A stretch of 16,596 nucleotides of DNA from SZUA-320 sp041612035 (lineage in GTDB: Bacteria; Gemmatimonadota; Gemmatimonadetes; Gemmatimonadales; GWC2-71-9), in assembly GCA_041612035.1 (NCBI GenBank), contig JBFILX010000030.1, forward strand, positions 1 to 16,596, given 5' to 3'. This document shows positions 7,212-14,299 of this stretch, in pieces. Both the position numbers and the translations under genes were made by a program. The notes below the pieces were generated by a model. That model ran no database searches. It had not been told where the DNA came from and saw only the letters and a list, made by a program, of their open reading frames with translations. Each line of letters opens with the position of its first letter. Within the stretch, counting starts at the first letter, position 1.

Positions 7212-7586
7212 ATGGAGCTGTCGGGCGACGGAAAGTCCCTGCACCTGGTGGGTGATCGGGTCCTCATCCTGCCCGACGAGGGGGAGGACCGGTCCCAGGT
7301 GGGGCTCTACCTCCCGGCCACGGCGGTGGACAGCCAGCCGGTGCAGGGCGGTCGCATCGTGGCCACCGGCGAGGGCGACCCCCTGCCCGAGCCCGCCCAC
7401 GACGACGAGCCGTGGCGGGTGAGCGAACGCCCGGTGCGCCGGCGACCGATGCAGGCGGAGGTGGGCGATCACGCCATCTTCTTCCGCAAGGCGGCGGTCG
7501 AGATCCGGTTCGAGGACACCCGCTACCTGGTGGTGCCGCAGGCGGCCATCCTGGTGCTGATCCGCGGCGACGCGCCGGACCGCTGA
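7212..7586 (+). CDS. Diverged GroES/Cpn10-like protein
   Basis: This 124-residue protein has the 10-kDa chaperonin layout: VGDRVLILPDE at 13-23, then a mobile-loop-like stretch with VGLYLPATA (30-38) and GGRIVATGEG (46-55). An acidic/basic insert of roughly 22 residues (about 56-80) follows, then EVGDHAIFFRK (83-93) and a final strand pair ending VVPQAAILVLI. True GroES is about 97 residues and lacks this insert. No groEL is adjacent. The ATG is 2 bases after the greA stop with no separate Shine-Dalgarno sequence, so translation is probably coupled to greA. It may be a GroEL partner with altered specificity or a Cpn10 fold used for something else. The fold assignment is fairly firm; the function is open. 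Confidence 0.75.
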   Translation: MELSGDGKSLHLVGDRVLILPDEGEDRSQVGLYLPATAVDSQPVQGGRIVATGEGDPLPEPAHDDEPWRVSERPVRRRPMQAEVGDHAIFFRKAAVEIRFEDTRYLVVPQAAILVLIRGDAPDR

Positions 7587-7592
7587 GTCCCG

Positions 7593-8117
7593 GTGTGCAG
7601 CCGTCTCTACCTCGCGAGTCCGCTCACCCTCAGTGAGATCCGCTCCATGCTCCCCTCGGGCATGACGGCGGACCTGCTCCCCACCGGGCTGCGCGACGGG
7701 ATGCTCGACCACCTGCCCGAGGCCCGTGACGCCGTGGTGCTCGCCCGGGGCGAGTGCGCCTGCGACCTGGCCGGCCGCCGACTGCCCGACCGGGAGGACG
7801 ACGAGCGCCGGCTCCGGGCCCGCTACCGCGCCCTGGGGGTCTCGCGCCCCCGGGTGATCCGGGCCATCGACGCACACCGCCGCCAGCCCCGGCGGCCCGT
7901 GGTGCCGCCCGGGCACTGGCCCCGCGCCCTCGCCGGCTTCGTGGCCGAACACGCCCGGAACGCCGGGCCCGCGCTCTACCTGCTCCGGTTCACCGCGGCG
8001 CCCGAGGAGCCCCCGGTCTGGCCCGACGGGCGCGACCGGAGCCTGACCGCCGCGCAGGTGCGGGCCGACCCGGCGGGCTGGCTCGACGAGGACACGCCCA
8101 CCACCGTCGTTCCCTGA
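7593..8117 (+). CDS. Unrecognised protein with Cys2 and a C-x-C motif
   Basis: I do not recognise this 174-residue protein. It begins MCSRLYLASPLTLSEIRSML, so a cysteine would be exposed at the N-terminus after methionine removal. It has only two other cysteines, C55 and C57, in GECACDL. The middle (64-105) is Arg-rich and probably helical, and the C-terminal third has proline-rich turns and ends with an acidic GWLDEDTP. No signal peptide or membrane helix is visible. The GTG start at 7593 lies 6 bases after the stop of the GroES-like gene and has no obvious Shine-Dalgarno sequence, consistent with coupled translation. The base composition matches the neighbours. The three cysteines could bind metal or be redox active, but that is speculation. 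Confidence 0.65.
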   Translation: MCSRLYLASPLTLSEIRSMLPSGMTADLLPTGLRDGMLDHLPEARDAVVLARGECACDLAGRRLPDREDDERRLRARYRALGVSRPRVIRAIDAHRRQPRRPVVPPGHWPRALAGFVAEHARNAGPALYLLRFTAAPEEPPVWPDGRDRSLTAAQVRADPAGWLDEDTPTTVVP

Positions 8118-8124
8118 CGAATGC

Positions 8125-8152
8125 TTGCGCCCCTCGCACGGGCGCGTATCGT
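8125..8152 (+). promoter_or_regulatory. Candidate promoter for the membrane protein gene
   Basis: TTGCGC (8125-8130) and TATCGT (8147-8152), 16 bases apart, resemble sigma-70 -35 and -10 boxes in the 84-base gap at 8118-8201. The spacer contains a small inverted repeat, GCGCCC / GGGCGC (8127-8132 and 8140-8145), that could be an operator. Consensus matching only. Confidence 0.35.
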
Positions 8153-8201
8153 ACGTCATGCAGCGTCCGCGCGGGGCGCCGCGTGACCCGGGAGGTCACT
8201 G

Positions 8202-8681
8202 ATGGCACGGATCGGGCGCGAAGGGGCGATCGCGGGGCTGCTGGGCGCGGGCAGCGTGGCCCTCTGGTACCTGCTGATCGACCTGATGAACGGGCGGCCG
8301 CTCATCACCCCCAGTCTCCTGGGAGAGGTCATCCTGCTGGGCCGCGGCACCCCGGGCCCCGCGGTCGACATGACCGCGGTCGCGGCCTACACCTTCCTGC
8401 ACCTGGCCGTGTTCATCCTCATCGGGACCGTCGCCGCGCGGCTGGTGGACCTGGCCGAGCGGCAGGGCGTATTCCGGTTCGCGCTGCTGATGCTGTTCGT
8501 GGTGTTCGAGGTCCTGTTCTACGGGCTGGTGCAGATCGGCTTCGCCGCGACCCGCGGGCTCTTCCCGCTGTGGACCGTGCTGGGCGCCAACACGCTGGCC
8601 GCGGTGGTCATGGGCGGATGGTTCTACCGGCAGCACCCCAAGCTCAAGGCCGCGTTCAGGTCCTCGCCCCTCGGCACCTGA
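8202..8681 (+). CDS. Small integral membrane protein, function unknown
   Basis: This 159-residue protein has four predicted membrane helices at about residues 7-28, 55-82, 92-115 and 122-142, and a basic C-terminal tail (RQHPKLKAAFRSS). The loop after helix one holds DLMNGRPLITPSLLGEVILLG. I see no catalytic or cofactor motif and do not recognise the family by name. The ATG at 8202 is supported by GGAGG 6 bases upstream (8191-8195). A possible promoter lies in the gap before it. The alpha/beta hydrolase gene starts 19 bases after its stop on the same strand, so the two may share a transcript. Confidence 0.8.
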   Translation: MARIGREGAIAGLLGAGSVALWYLLIDLMNGRPLITPSLLGEVILLGRGTPGPAVDMTAVAAYTFLHLAVFILIGTVAARLVDLAERQGVFRFALLMLFVVFEVLFYGLVQIGFAATRGLFPLWTVLGANTLAAVVMGGWFYRQHPKLKAAFRSSPLGT

Positions 8682-8700
8682 CCCGCCGCGTCCGATCCGG

Positions 8701-9555
8701 GTGACCGCACCGCTGCTCGAGCTGGGGGGCCGCGGCGCGCCCCTGCTGCTCTGTCCGGCCAACGGCTTCCCGCCGGCGACCTACGCCTCCCTGCTCCGTC
8801 CCCTGACCCACAGCCACCGGGTGGTCTGCCTGCCACCCCGGGCCCTCTGGCCCGACCGGGCACCGCCCCCCGACGAGGCCGGTTCCTGGACCCTGCTGGC
8901 GGACGACCTCCTGGCCGGACTCGAGGCCCACCGACTGCCGCCCGTGGTGGCGCTCGGTCACAGCTTCGGGGCGGTGGCGGCCCTGATCGCCGCGGGCCGG
9001 GACCCCGCACGGTTCCGCGGCCTGGTCATGCTCGACCCGACCATGCTCCCTCCCGCGCTGATGGACTCGGTGCGCACGCTGCGGGCGCGGGGCGAGGAGC
9101 CCCGGTTCGGCCTGATCGAGGCCGCGCGGCGGCGGCGCGCCCGGTTCGCCTCTCCCGAGGAGGCCTTCGCCTACTGGCGCGGCAAGGAGCTCTTCGCCGA
9201 CTGGCCGGACGCGGCGCTGCACCTGTACGTGGAGGGGATGCTCCGGCCGGCGCCGGACGGCGAGGGCTTCGAACTGGCGTGGTCGCCCGAGTGGGAGGCG
9301 TGGTACTACCGCTCGTTCTACCCCGACAGCTGGCGCGACCTGGAGCGGCTGGCGCCGGACCTGCCGGTCCTGGTGGTCCGGGGCGCCCTGAGCGACACCT
9401 TCGTGGAGGCCTCGGAACGCCACTTCCGGGCCCTGCGTCCAGACGCGGAGGTGAAGGTGATCCCCGGCGCGGGCCACCTCTTCCCGCAGTCCCACGCTGC
9501 CGAGGCGGCGGCGGCGGTGCGCGACTGGCTGTCGCGCCACCCGGCGGCGGCGTGA
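8701..9555 (+). CDS. Alpha/beta hydrolase
   Basis: This 284-residue protein is a soluble alpha/beta hydrolase with a complete catalytic triad: nucleophile S88 in the elbow GHSFG, acid D232 in RGALSDTF and H259 in GAGHLFP. An oxyanion-hole region is visible near PANGFPPATY (19-28). A cap domain covers about 112-205 and is rich in Trp, Tyr and Arg. The GTG start at 8701 gives a normal N-terminal strand (LLELGGRGAPLLLCPANG). It converges with paaZ, whose stop is only 13 bases away. Substrate cannot be told from sequence. The nearby paa genes make an ester or thioester of an aromatic acid conceivable, but the opposite orientation argues against a shared operon. Confidence 0.87.
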   Translation: MTAPLLELGGRGAPLLLCPANGFPPATYASLLRPLTHSHRVVCLPPRALWPDRAPPPDEAGSWTLLADDLLAGLEAHRLPPVVALGHSFGAVAALIAAGRDPARFRGLVMLDPTMLPPALMDSVRTLRARGEEPRFGLIEAARRRRARFASPEEAFAYWRGKELFADWPDAALHLYVEGMLRPAPDGEGFELAWSPEWEAWYYRSFYPDSWRDLERLAPDLPVLVVRGALSDTFVEASERHFRALRPDAEVKVIPGAGHLFPQSHAAEAAAAVRDWLSRHPAAA

Positions 9556-9568
9556 GGGACCCGGGGGG

Positions 9569-11611
9569 TCAGTCGGTCGAGCGGCGCACCAGGGTGAGGA
9601 TCGTGTACAGGGCCACCGCTTCGTCGTCCTGGTTGGTCACCTCCACGTCCCACGCCACCACCCCCTGCGGGGGCTGGCCCTCGACCGGTTCCCTGGCCGT
9701 CTTCTGCTTGCAGGTGAGCCGGACCCGGATCGTGTCGCCCGGGTAGACCGGCTTCACGAAGCGGAGGTTCTCCAGCCCGTAGTTGGCGAGCACCGGGCCC
9801 GGGGCCGGGTCCACGAACAGCCCCGCCGCGGCGGAGAGCACGAAGTAGCCGTGGGCCACCCGCCGCTCGAAGATCGACTCCCGCGCCGCGATGTCGTCGG
9901 TGTGGGCGTAGAAGAAGTCGCCCGACAGCCCGGCGAACTGGACCACGTCGGCCTCGGTGACGGTCCGCCGGTGGGTGATCAGGGTGTCGCCGATCGCCAG
10001 CTCGTCGAAAGTCTTCCGGAACGGATGAATGGGGCCGGTGGGCGCGGCGGCGCCTTTGGTCCACTGACCGGTGACCCGGGTCAGGGTCGTGGGAGAGCCC
10101 TGGATGGCGGTCCGCTGCATGTAGTGGAGCACGCCCCGGACCCCGCCCAGCTCCTCGCCGCCCCCGGCGCGTCCCGGTCCGCCGTGCACCAGGTGGGGGA
10201 GCGGCGAGCCGTGCCCGGTGCTCTCCTTGGCGCACTCGCGGTTCACCACCAGCACCCGGCCGTGGAAGGGGGCGGTGCCCAGCACCACCTGTCGGGCCAC
10301 CTGGTCGTCCGCCGTGAAGAGCGAGCCGCAGAGACTCCCCCGGCCCAGCCGGGTGAGCTCGATCGCCTCGTCCACCGAGTCGTACGGCATGACGGTGTTC
10401 ACCGGGCCGAAGGCCTCGATGTCATGGGGCTCGGGCCGGGCGGCGGGCTGGTCGCAGTAGAGCAGCACCGAGGGGAAGAAGGCGCCCTTGGCGGGGTCGC
10501 CGCCCATCACGTCGAACCGGTCCGGATCGCCGTACACCAGTTCGGCCCCGGCCCCGATCGCCGCGACGCTGCGCGTGACCTCCTCCACCTGGTCCCGGCT
10601 GGCCAGGGGCCCCATCCGCACCCCCTCCACCGCCGGGTCGCCCACCGGGAGCTTGGTCAGCCGCTTGGACAGCGCGGCGATCACGTCGTCCACCATGGCC
10701 CGGGGCACGAAGGTCCGGCGGATGGCGGTGCACTTCTGGCCCGCCTTCACCGTCATCTCCCGGGCCACTTCCTTGACGAACAGGTCGAACTCCTCCGAAC
10801 CGGGCCGGTCCTCGGGCCCCAGCATCGAGAAGTTGAGCGAGTCCGCCTCCATGTTGAACCGCACCGCGTGCTCCACCACCCGCGGGTGGGTCTTGAGCTT
10901 CCGGCCGGTCGAGGCGGAGCCGGTGAAGGTCACCACGTCCTGGCAGGTGAGGTGGTCGAACAGGTCGCCCACGCCGCCGCAGATCAGCTGGACCGCCCCC
11001 TCGGGGAGGATCTCCGACTCGATCATCAGCTGGACCATGCGGTTGGTCAGGTACGACGTGGCGGTGGCCGGCTTCACGATGGCGGGCATGCCGGCCAGCA
11101 GGCTGGGCGCCAGCTTCTCCAGCATCCCCCAGCAGGGGAAATTGAAGGCGTTGATGTGGACGGCGGTGCCTTCCAGGGGGACGCAGATGTGCCGGCCCAC
11201 GAAGGTCCCGCCCTTGGAGAGGGCCTCCACCGGCCCGTCCACGTAGAAGGGCTCGTCGGGGAACTCGCGGCGTCCCTTGCTGGCGTAGGTGAAGAAGGTG
11301 GCGATGCCGCCCTCGATGTCGATCCAGCTGTCGGTCTTCGTGGCCCCGGTGGCGGCGGAGACGGGGTACAGCTCGTCCTTCCGGCCCATCAGGTACTGGG
11401 CCATCCCCTTCAGCATCCGGGCCCGGGCGTGGAAGGTCATCGCCCGCAGCGCCGGCCCGCCCGTCCGGCGGCCGTAGTCCAGCATGCCTCCGAAGTCGAG
11501 GCCGCCGCTGGTCGCCTCGGCCACGGTCTCTCCGGTCACGGCGTGGCGCAGCACCGCGGCCTTGCCGGTGCCCTCCACCCACTCGCCCATCGCGTAGTTC
11601 CTGAGTCGCAT
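9569..11611 (-). CDS. paaZ: PaaZ: oxepin-CoA hydrolase / 3-oxo-5,6-dehydrosuberyl-CoA semialdehyde dehydrogenase
   Basis: This bifunctional cytoplasmic enzyme opens the oxepin-CoA ring and oxidises the resulting aldehyde with NADP+. Its 680 residues nearly equal E. coli PaaZ. Residues 1-515 form an aldehyde dehydrogenase with E255 (NMEADSLN) and catalytic C294 (KAGQKCTAIRR). The paralogue-diagnostic ESTGHGSPLPHLVHGGPG follows near 463-480. Residues 528-680 form a MaoC/R-hydratase domain with D565 and H570 in GDFFYAH. All four catalytic residues match the E. coli positions closely, so both activities should be intact. The ATG at 11611 shares one base with the paaY stop (TGATG), implying translational coupling. 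It is the last gene of the leftward paaJ-paaY-paaZ arm. Confidence 0.96.
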   Translation of the reverse strand: MRLRNYAMGEWVEGTGKAAVLRHAVTGETVAEATSGGLDFGGMLDYGRRTGGPALRAMTFHARARMLKGMAQYLMGRKDELYPVSAATGATKTDSWIDIEGGIATFFTYASKGRREFPDEPFYVDGPVEALSKGGTFVGRHICVPLEGTAVHINAFNFPCWGMLEKLAPSLLAGMPAIVKPATATSYLTNRMVQLMIESEILPEGAVQLICGGVGDLFDHLTCQDVVTFTGSASTGRKLKTHPRVVEHAVRFNMEADSLNFSMLGPEDRPGSEEFDLFVKEVAREMTVKAGQKCTAIRRTFVPRAMVDDVIAALSKRLTKLPVGDPAVEGVRMGPLASRDQVEEVTRSVAAIGAGAELVYGDPDRFDVMGGDPAKGAFFPSVLLYCDQPAARPEPHDIEAFGPVNTVMPYDSVDEAIELTRLGRGSLCGSLFTADDQVARQVVLGTAPFHGRVLVVNRECAKESTGHGSPLPHLVHGGPGRAGGGEELGGVRGVLHYMQRTAIQGSPTTLTRVTGQWTKGAAAPTGPIHPFRKTFDELAIGDTLITHRRTVTEADVVQFAGLSGDFFYAHTDDIAARESIFERRVAHGYFVLSAAAGLFVDPAPGPVLANYGLENLRFVKPVYPGDTIRVRLTCKQKTAREPVEGQPPQGVVAWDVEVTNQDDEAVALYTILTLVRRSTD

Positions 11612-12213
11612 CACTCGCCCCTCGACGTTTCCTTCCAGGTTCGATAGACCCGCTCCTGCGCCGCGCCCCCTCCCGGGGGCGGCTCGCGGAGCGGCTCGCA
11701 TTCGCGCAGTCCGGCCCGGAGCCGCGCGGGGAGCGCCTGGTAGAGCGCGGTCCCCTCCGACTTCCAGGCCAGCATGTCGTCGCTCACGTCCTTGACGATC
11801 CGGGCCGGGTTGCCGACCGCCACCGTGCGCTCGGGCACCTCGAACTCGGCCGGCACGAAGCAGAGCGCCCCCACGATCGCGCCGGTGCCCACCACGGCCC
11901 GGTCCATCACCACCGCGTTCATCCCCACCAGCGCGTTGCGCCCGATCCGGGCCCCGTGCACCACCGCGCCGTGCCCCAGGTGGGCGCCGGCCTCCAGCAC
12001 CACCACCACCCCGGGGAACATGTGCACGACGCAGTTCTCCTGCACGTTGCACCCGTCCTCGATCACCACCCCGCCCCAGTCGCCCCGGATGGCGGCCCCC
12101 GGCCCCACGTAGACGTCGCGGCCGATGACCACGTTGCCGATCACCGCCGCGAGCGGGTGCACGAAGGCCGTCGGGTGCACGACCGGGACGTGGTCTTCGA
12201 AGGCGTAGATCAT
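11611..12213 (-). CDS. paaY: PaaY: hexapeptide-repeat thioesterase of the phenylacetate pathway
   Basis: PaaY is a trimeric left-handed beta-helix protein of the gamma-carbonic-anhydrase group. It acts as a thioesterase on dead-end CoA adducts such as 2-hydroxycyclohepta-1,4,6-triene-1-carboxyl-CoA. The 200 residues match E. coli PaaY along their whole length, including AIRGDWG (41-47), ALVGMNAVVMD (94-104), LAWKSEGTALYQ and the C-terminal EPLRE. Three metal-binding His residues, H64, H81 and H86, are present. The hexapeptide repeats span roughly 15-125, with a helical tail beyond. It starts at 12213, 10 bases after the paaJ stop, without a clear Shine-Dalgarno sequence, and overlaps paaZ by one base. 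Generic gamma-carbonic anhydrase is the alternative, but context settles it. Confidence 0.92.
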   Translation of the reverse strand: MIYAFEDHVPVVHPTAFVHPLAAVIGNVVIGRDVYVGPGAAIRGDWGGVVIEDGCNVQENCVVHMFPGVVVVLEAGAHLGHGAVVHGARIGRNALVGMNAVVMDRAVVGTGAIVGALCFVPAEFEVPERTVAVGNPARIVKDVSDDMLAWKSEGTALYQALPARLRAGLRECEPLREPPPGGGAAQERVYRTWKETSRGE

Positions 12214-12223
12214 CCGGCGGGGG

Positions 12224-13438
12224 TCAGGCGCGCTCCAGCACCACCGCCATCCCCTGGCCCACGCCGACGCACATGGTGCAGAGCGCGTAGCGGAGGCCGC
12301 GGTTCTGCAGCTCCAGCGCGGCGGTGAGCAGCAGGCGGGCGCCCGACATGCCGAGCGGGTGGCCCAGCGCGATGGCCCCGCCGTTCGGGTTGACCCGGGG
12401 GTCGTCGTCGGGGATCCCCATCCGGCGGAGGCAGCCCAGCACCTGCGCCGCGAACGCCTCGTTGAGCTCGATCAGCTCCATGTCGTCGAGGGAAAGCCGG
12501 GCCCGCTCCAGCGCCAGGGCGGAGGCGCCCACCGGGCCCAGCCCCATGAGCCGGGGCTCCACCCCCACCACGCCGGAGGCCACGATCCGCGCCATCGGTG
12601 CGAGCCCCCCGTGGTCCAGCCCGGCCTCCGACCCCACGAACAGCGCGCAGGCCCCGTCGTTGATTCCCGAGGAGTTCCCCGCGGTGACGGTACCGCCCTC
12701 GCGGAAGGCGGGCCGCAGCCGGGCCAGCCCCTCCACCGTGGTGTCCGGCCGGGGGAACTCGTCGGTGTCCACCACCACCGGCGGCCGTTTCCGGTCGGGC
12801 CGGGTCTCGATCGGGGCGATCTCCGCCGCGAAGCGGCCCCGGGCCTGCGCCGCGGCCGCCAGCTGCTGCGAGCGGGCGGCGTAGCGGTCCTGGTCCTCCC
12901 GGGAGATGCCGATCAGCTCGGCCACGTTCTCCGCCGTCTGGCCCATCTGCTCGACCCCGAACCGCTCCCGCATGGCGGGGTTCACGAAGCGCCACCCGAG
13001 CGAGGTGTCGAACAGCTCGGCGTCGCGGCCGAACGGCCGGTCGGACTTGGAGAGGACGTAGGGCGCCCGGGTCATCTGCTCCACGCCGCCCGCCACGTAG
13101 AGGTCGCCCACCCCGAGCCGGATGCTGCGTGCCGCCTGGATCGCGGCGCTCATCCCCGAGGCGCAGAGCCGGTTCACCGTCTCGCCCGGGACCGACCACG
13201 GGAGCCCGGCCAGCAGGAGGGCCATCCGCGCCACGTTGCGGTTGTCCTCGCCCGCCTGGTTGGCGCAGCCCAGGATGACGTCGGTGATGCTCGCGGGATC
13301 GACCCCGCGGTGCCGCTCGCAGAGGGTGCGGATCACGTGGGCGGCGAGGTCGTCGGCGCGCACCGGGGCGAGGCATCCGCCGTAGCTGCCGATGGCCGTC
13401 CGGACGCCGCCGCCGATGAACGCATCGCGGATGGACAT
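12224..13438 (-). CDS. paaJ: PaaJ: 3-oxoadipyl-CoA / 3-oxo-5,6-dehydrosuberyl-CoA thiolase
   Basis: This 404-residue thiolase has all catalytic elements: nucleophile C92 in NRLCASGM, NEAF at 326-329, H360 in GGAIALGHPLGMSG and C390 in CTMCVGVGQG. Length and motifs fit the PaaJ/PcaF group of degradative thiolases. PaaJ acts twice in the pathway, releasing acetyl-CoA from 3-oxo-5,6-dehydrosuberyl-CoA and later splitting 3-oxoadipyl-CoA to acetyl-CoA and succinyl-CoA. It heads the leftward paa arm; its ATG at 13438 lies only a few bases from an AT-rich promoter patch, so its leader is probably very short. The motifs alone cannot exclude a general acetyl-CoA acyltransferase or PcaF; the assignment to PaaJ rests on the neighbours. 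Confidence 0.9.
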   Translation of the reverse strand: MSIRDAFIGGGVRTAIGSYGGCLAPVRADDLAAHVIRTLCERHRGVDPASITDVILGCANQAGEDNRNVARMALLLAGLPWSVPGETVNRLCASGMSAAIQAARSIRLGVGDLYVAGGVEQMTRAPYVLSKSDRPFGRDAELFDTSLGWRFVNPAMRERFGVEQMGQTAENVAELIGISREDQDRYAARSQQLAAAAQARGRFAAEIAPIETRPDRKRPPVVVDTDEFPRPDTTVEGLARLRPAFREGGTVTAGNSSGINDGACALFVGSEAGLDHGGLAPMARIVASGVVGVEPRLMGLGPVGASALALERARLSLDDMELIELNEAFAAQVLGCLRRMGIPDDDPRVNPNGGAIALGHPLGMSGARLLLTAALELQNRGLRYALCTMCVGVGQGMAVVLERA

Positions 13439-13505
13439 GCGGTCAATCTACTATATTCAGGCGCTCCCGGAGCCAGCCGTTTCCGCCTTCAGCCGGGCCC
13501 TTCCG
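13439..13505. promoter_or_regulatory. Divergent promoter region between paaJ and paaG
   Basis: The 67-base gap between the two paa arms has a single AT-rich patch (13442-13459). Leftward, TATAGT (13455-13450 on the minus strand) is a good -10 for paaJ, implying a leader of only a few bases. Rightward, TATATT (13452-13457) matches a -10 at five of six positions. TGGACA (13432-13437) matches a -35 at five of six positions, but the 14-base spacing is short. The two -10 boxes overlap, so the promoters should compete. No regulator gene lies nearby. Confidence 0.5.
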
Positions 13506-14297
13506 ATGACCCACCGCTTCATCCAGACCGAGACCGCGAAGGGGGTCCTCCACATCACCCTCGACCGGCCCGACGTCCTCAACAGCATCCACACCCCGAT
13601 GGCGGCCGAACTGCTCGCCGCGCTCGCGGAGGCGGGCCGCGACCCGGCGGTGCGGGCGGTGCTGCTGACCGGGGCGGGCCGTGCCTTCTGCGCCGGCCAG
13701 GATCTGGCCGAGGCGGCCCCCGAGGGAGGCCAGGCGCTGACCGACTTCGCCGCCCACGTCCGCACCGTCTACAACCGGCTGGTGCTCGCGGTGCGCGGAC
13801 TGGAGAAGCCGGTGGTGGCGGCGGTGAACGGGGTGGCCGCGGGCGCCGGCGCCAACCTGGCCCTGGCCTGCGACTTCGTGTTCGCCTCGTCCCAGGCCTC
13901 CTTCATCCAGGCCTTCGCGAAGATCGGGCTGGTGCCCGACACCGGGGGGACGTTCGTGCTGCCGCGGCTGGTCGGGATGGCCCGCGCCACGGCGATGATG
14001 ATGCTGGGGGAGAAGGTCTCCGCCACCCAGGCCCTGGAGCTGGGGATGATCTACCGGGTGCGGGAGCCCGACGTCCTGCTCACCGAGGCCACCGCCTTCG
14101 CCGAATCGCTCGCCACCCAGGCCACCTCCGCGCTGGGGCTCACCAAGCGCCTGCTCACCGCCAGTGCCGGCAACGACCTCGCCGCCCAGCTCGAGCTCGA
14201 GGCCGAGCTGCAGGGCGAGGCGGGCCGGAGCGCCGACTACGCCGAGGGCGTGGCCGCGTTCAAGGGCAAGCGGGCCCCGACCTTCACCGGCCGCTGA
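13506..14297 (+). CDS. paaG: PaaG: 1,2-epoxyphenylacetyl-CoA isomerase
   Basis: PaaG converts ring-1,2-epoxyphenylacetyl-CoA to the seven-membered oxepin-CoA, and also isomerises a double bond downstream. The 263 residues have the crotonase fold and resemble E. coli PaaG closely: LTGAGRAFCAGQDL (54-67) and NGVAAGAGANLAL (108-120) build the oxyanion hole, GLVPDTGGTF holds the catalytic Asp at about 145, and the C-terminus GRSADYAEGVAAFKGKR is typical. The usual hydratase glutamates are absent, arguing for isomerase and against PaaF. The ATG at 13506 aligns with family starts; an in-frame start at 13392 would read back through paaJ. The Shine-Dalgarno sequence is weak. It is the first gene of the rightward arm, and paaH begins 2 bases after its stop. 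Confidence 0.93.
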   Translation: MTHRFIQTETAKGVLHITLDRPDVLNSIHTPMAAELLAALAEAGRDPAVRAVLLTGAGRAFCAGQDLAEAAPEGGQALTDFAAHVRTVYNRLVLAVRGLEKPVVAAVNGVAAGAGANLALACDFVFASSQASFIQAFAKIGLVPDTGGTFVLPRLVGMARATAMMMLGEKVSATQALELGMIYRVREPDVLLTEATAFAESLATQATSALGLTKRLLTASAGNDLAAQLELEAELQGEAGRSADYAEGVAAFKGKRAPTFTGR

Positions 14298-14299
14298 CC

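Noticed and set aside
7593..7640. Similarity of the MCSR start to SRAP-domain (HMCES/YedK) proteins
   Set aside because: Only the first few residues resemble them. The later SRAP motifs, including the conserved Asn, Glu and His residues in their usual contexts, are not found.
8146..8155. Ten-base sequence GTATCGTACG, repeated at 15870-15879
   Set aside because: The second copy lies within conserved paaI coding sequence (VYRT), so the match is probably chance and not a shared operator.
9556..9568. Short inverted repeat GACCC / GGGTC between the hydrolase and paaZ stops
   Set aside because: A 5-bp stem with no T-run is too weak to call a terminator, and such repeats are common at this GC content.
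13392..13505. Earlier ATG for paaG at 13392
   Set aside because: It would reach into paaJ on the other strand and encode residues unlike any PaaG N-terminus.
12359..14299. Upstream extension of the paaH frame, antisense to paaJ and overlapping paaG
   Set aside because: The extension has no homology-like content. The GTG at 14300 gives a normal dehydrogenase N-terminus right after the paaG stop.
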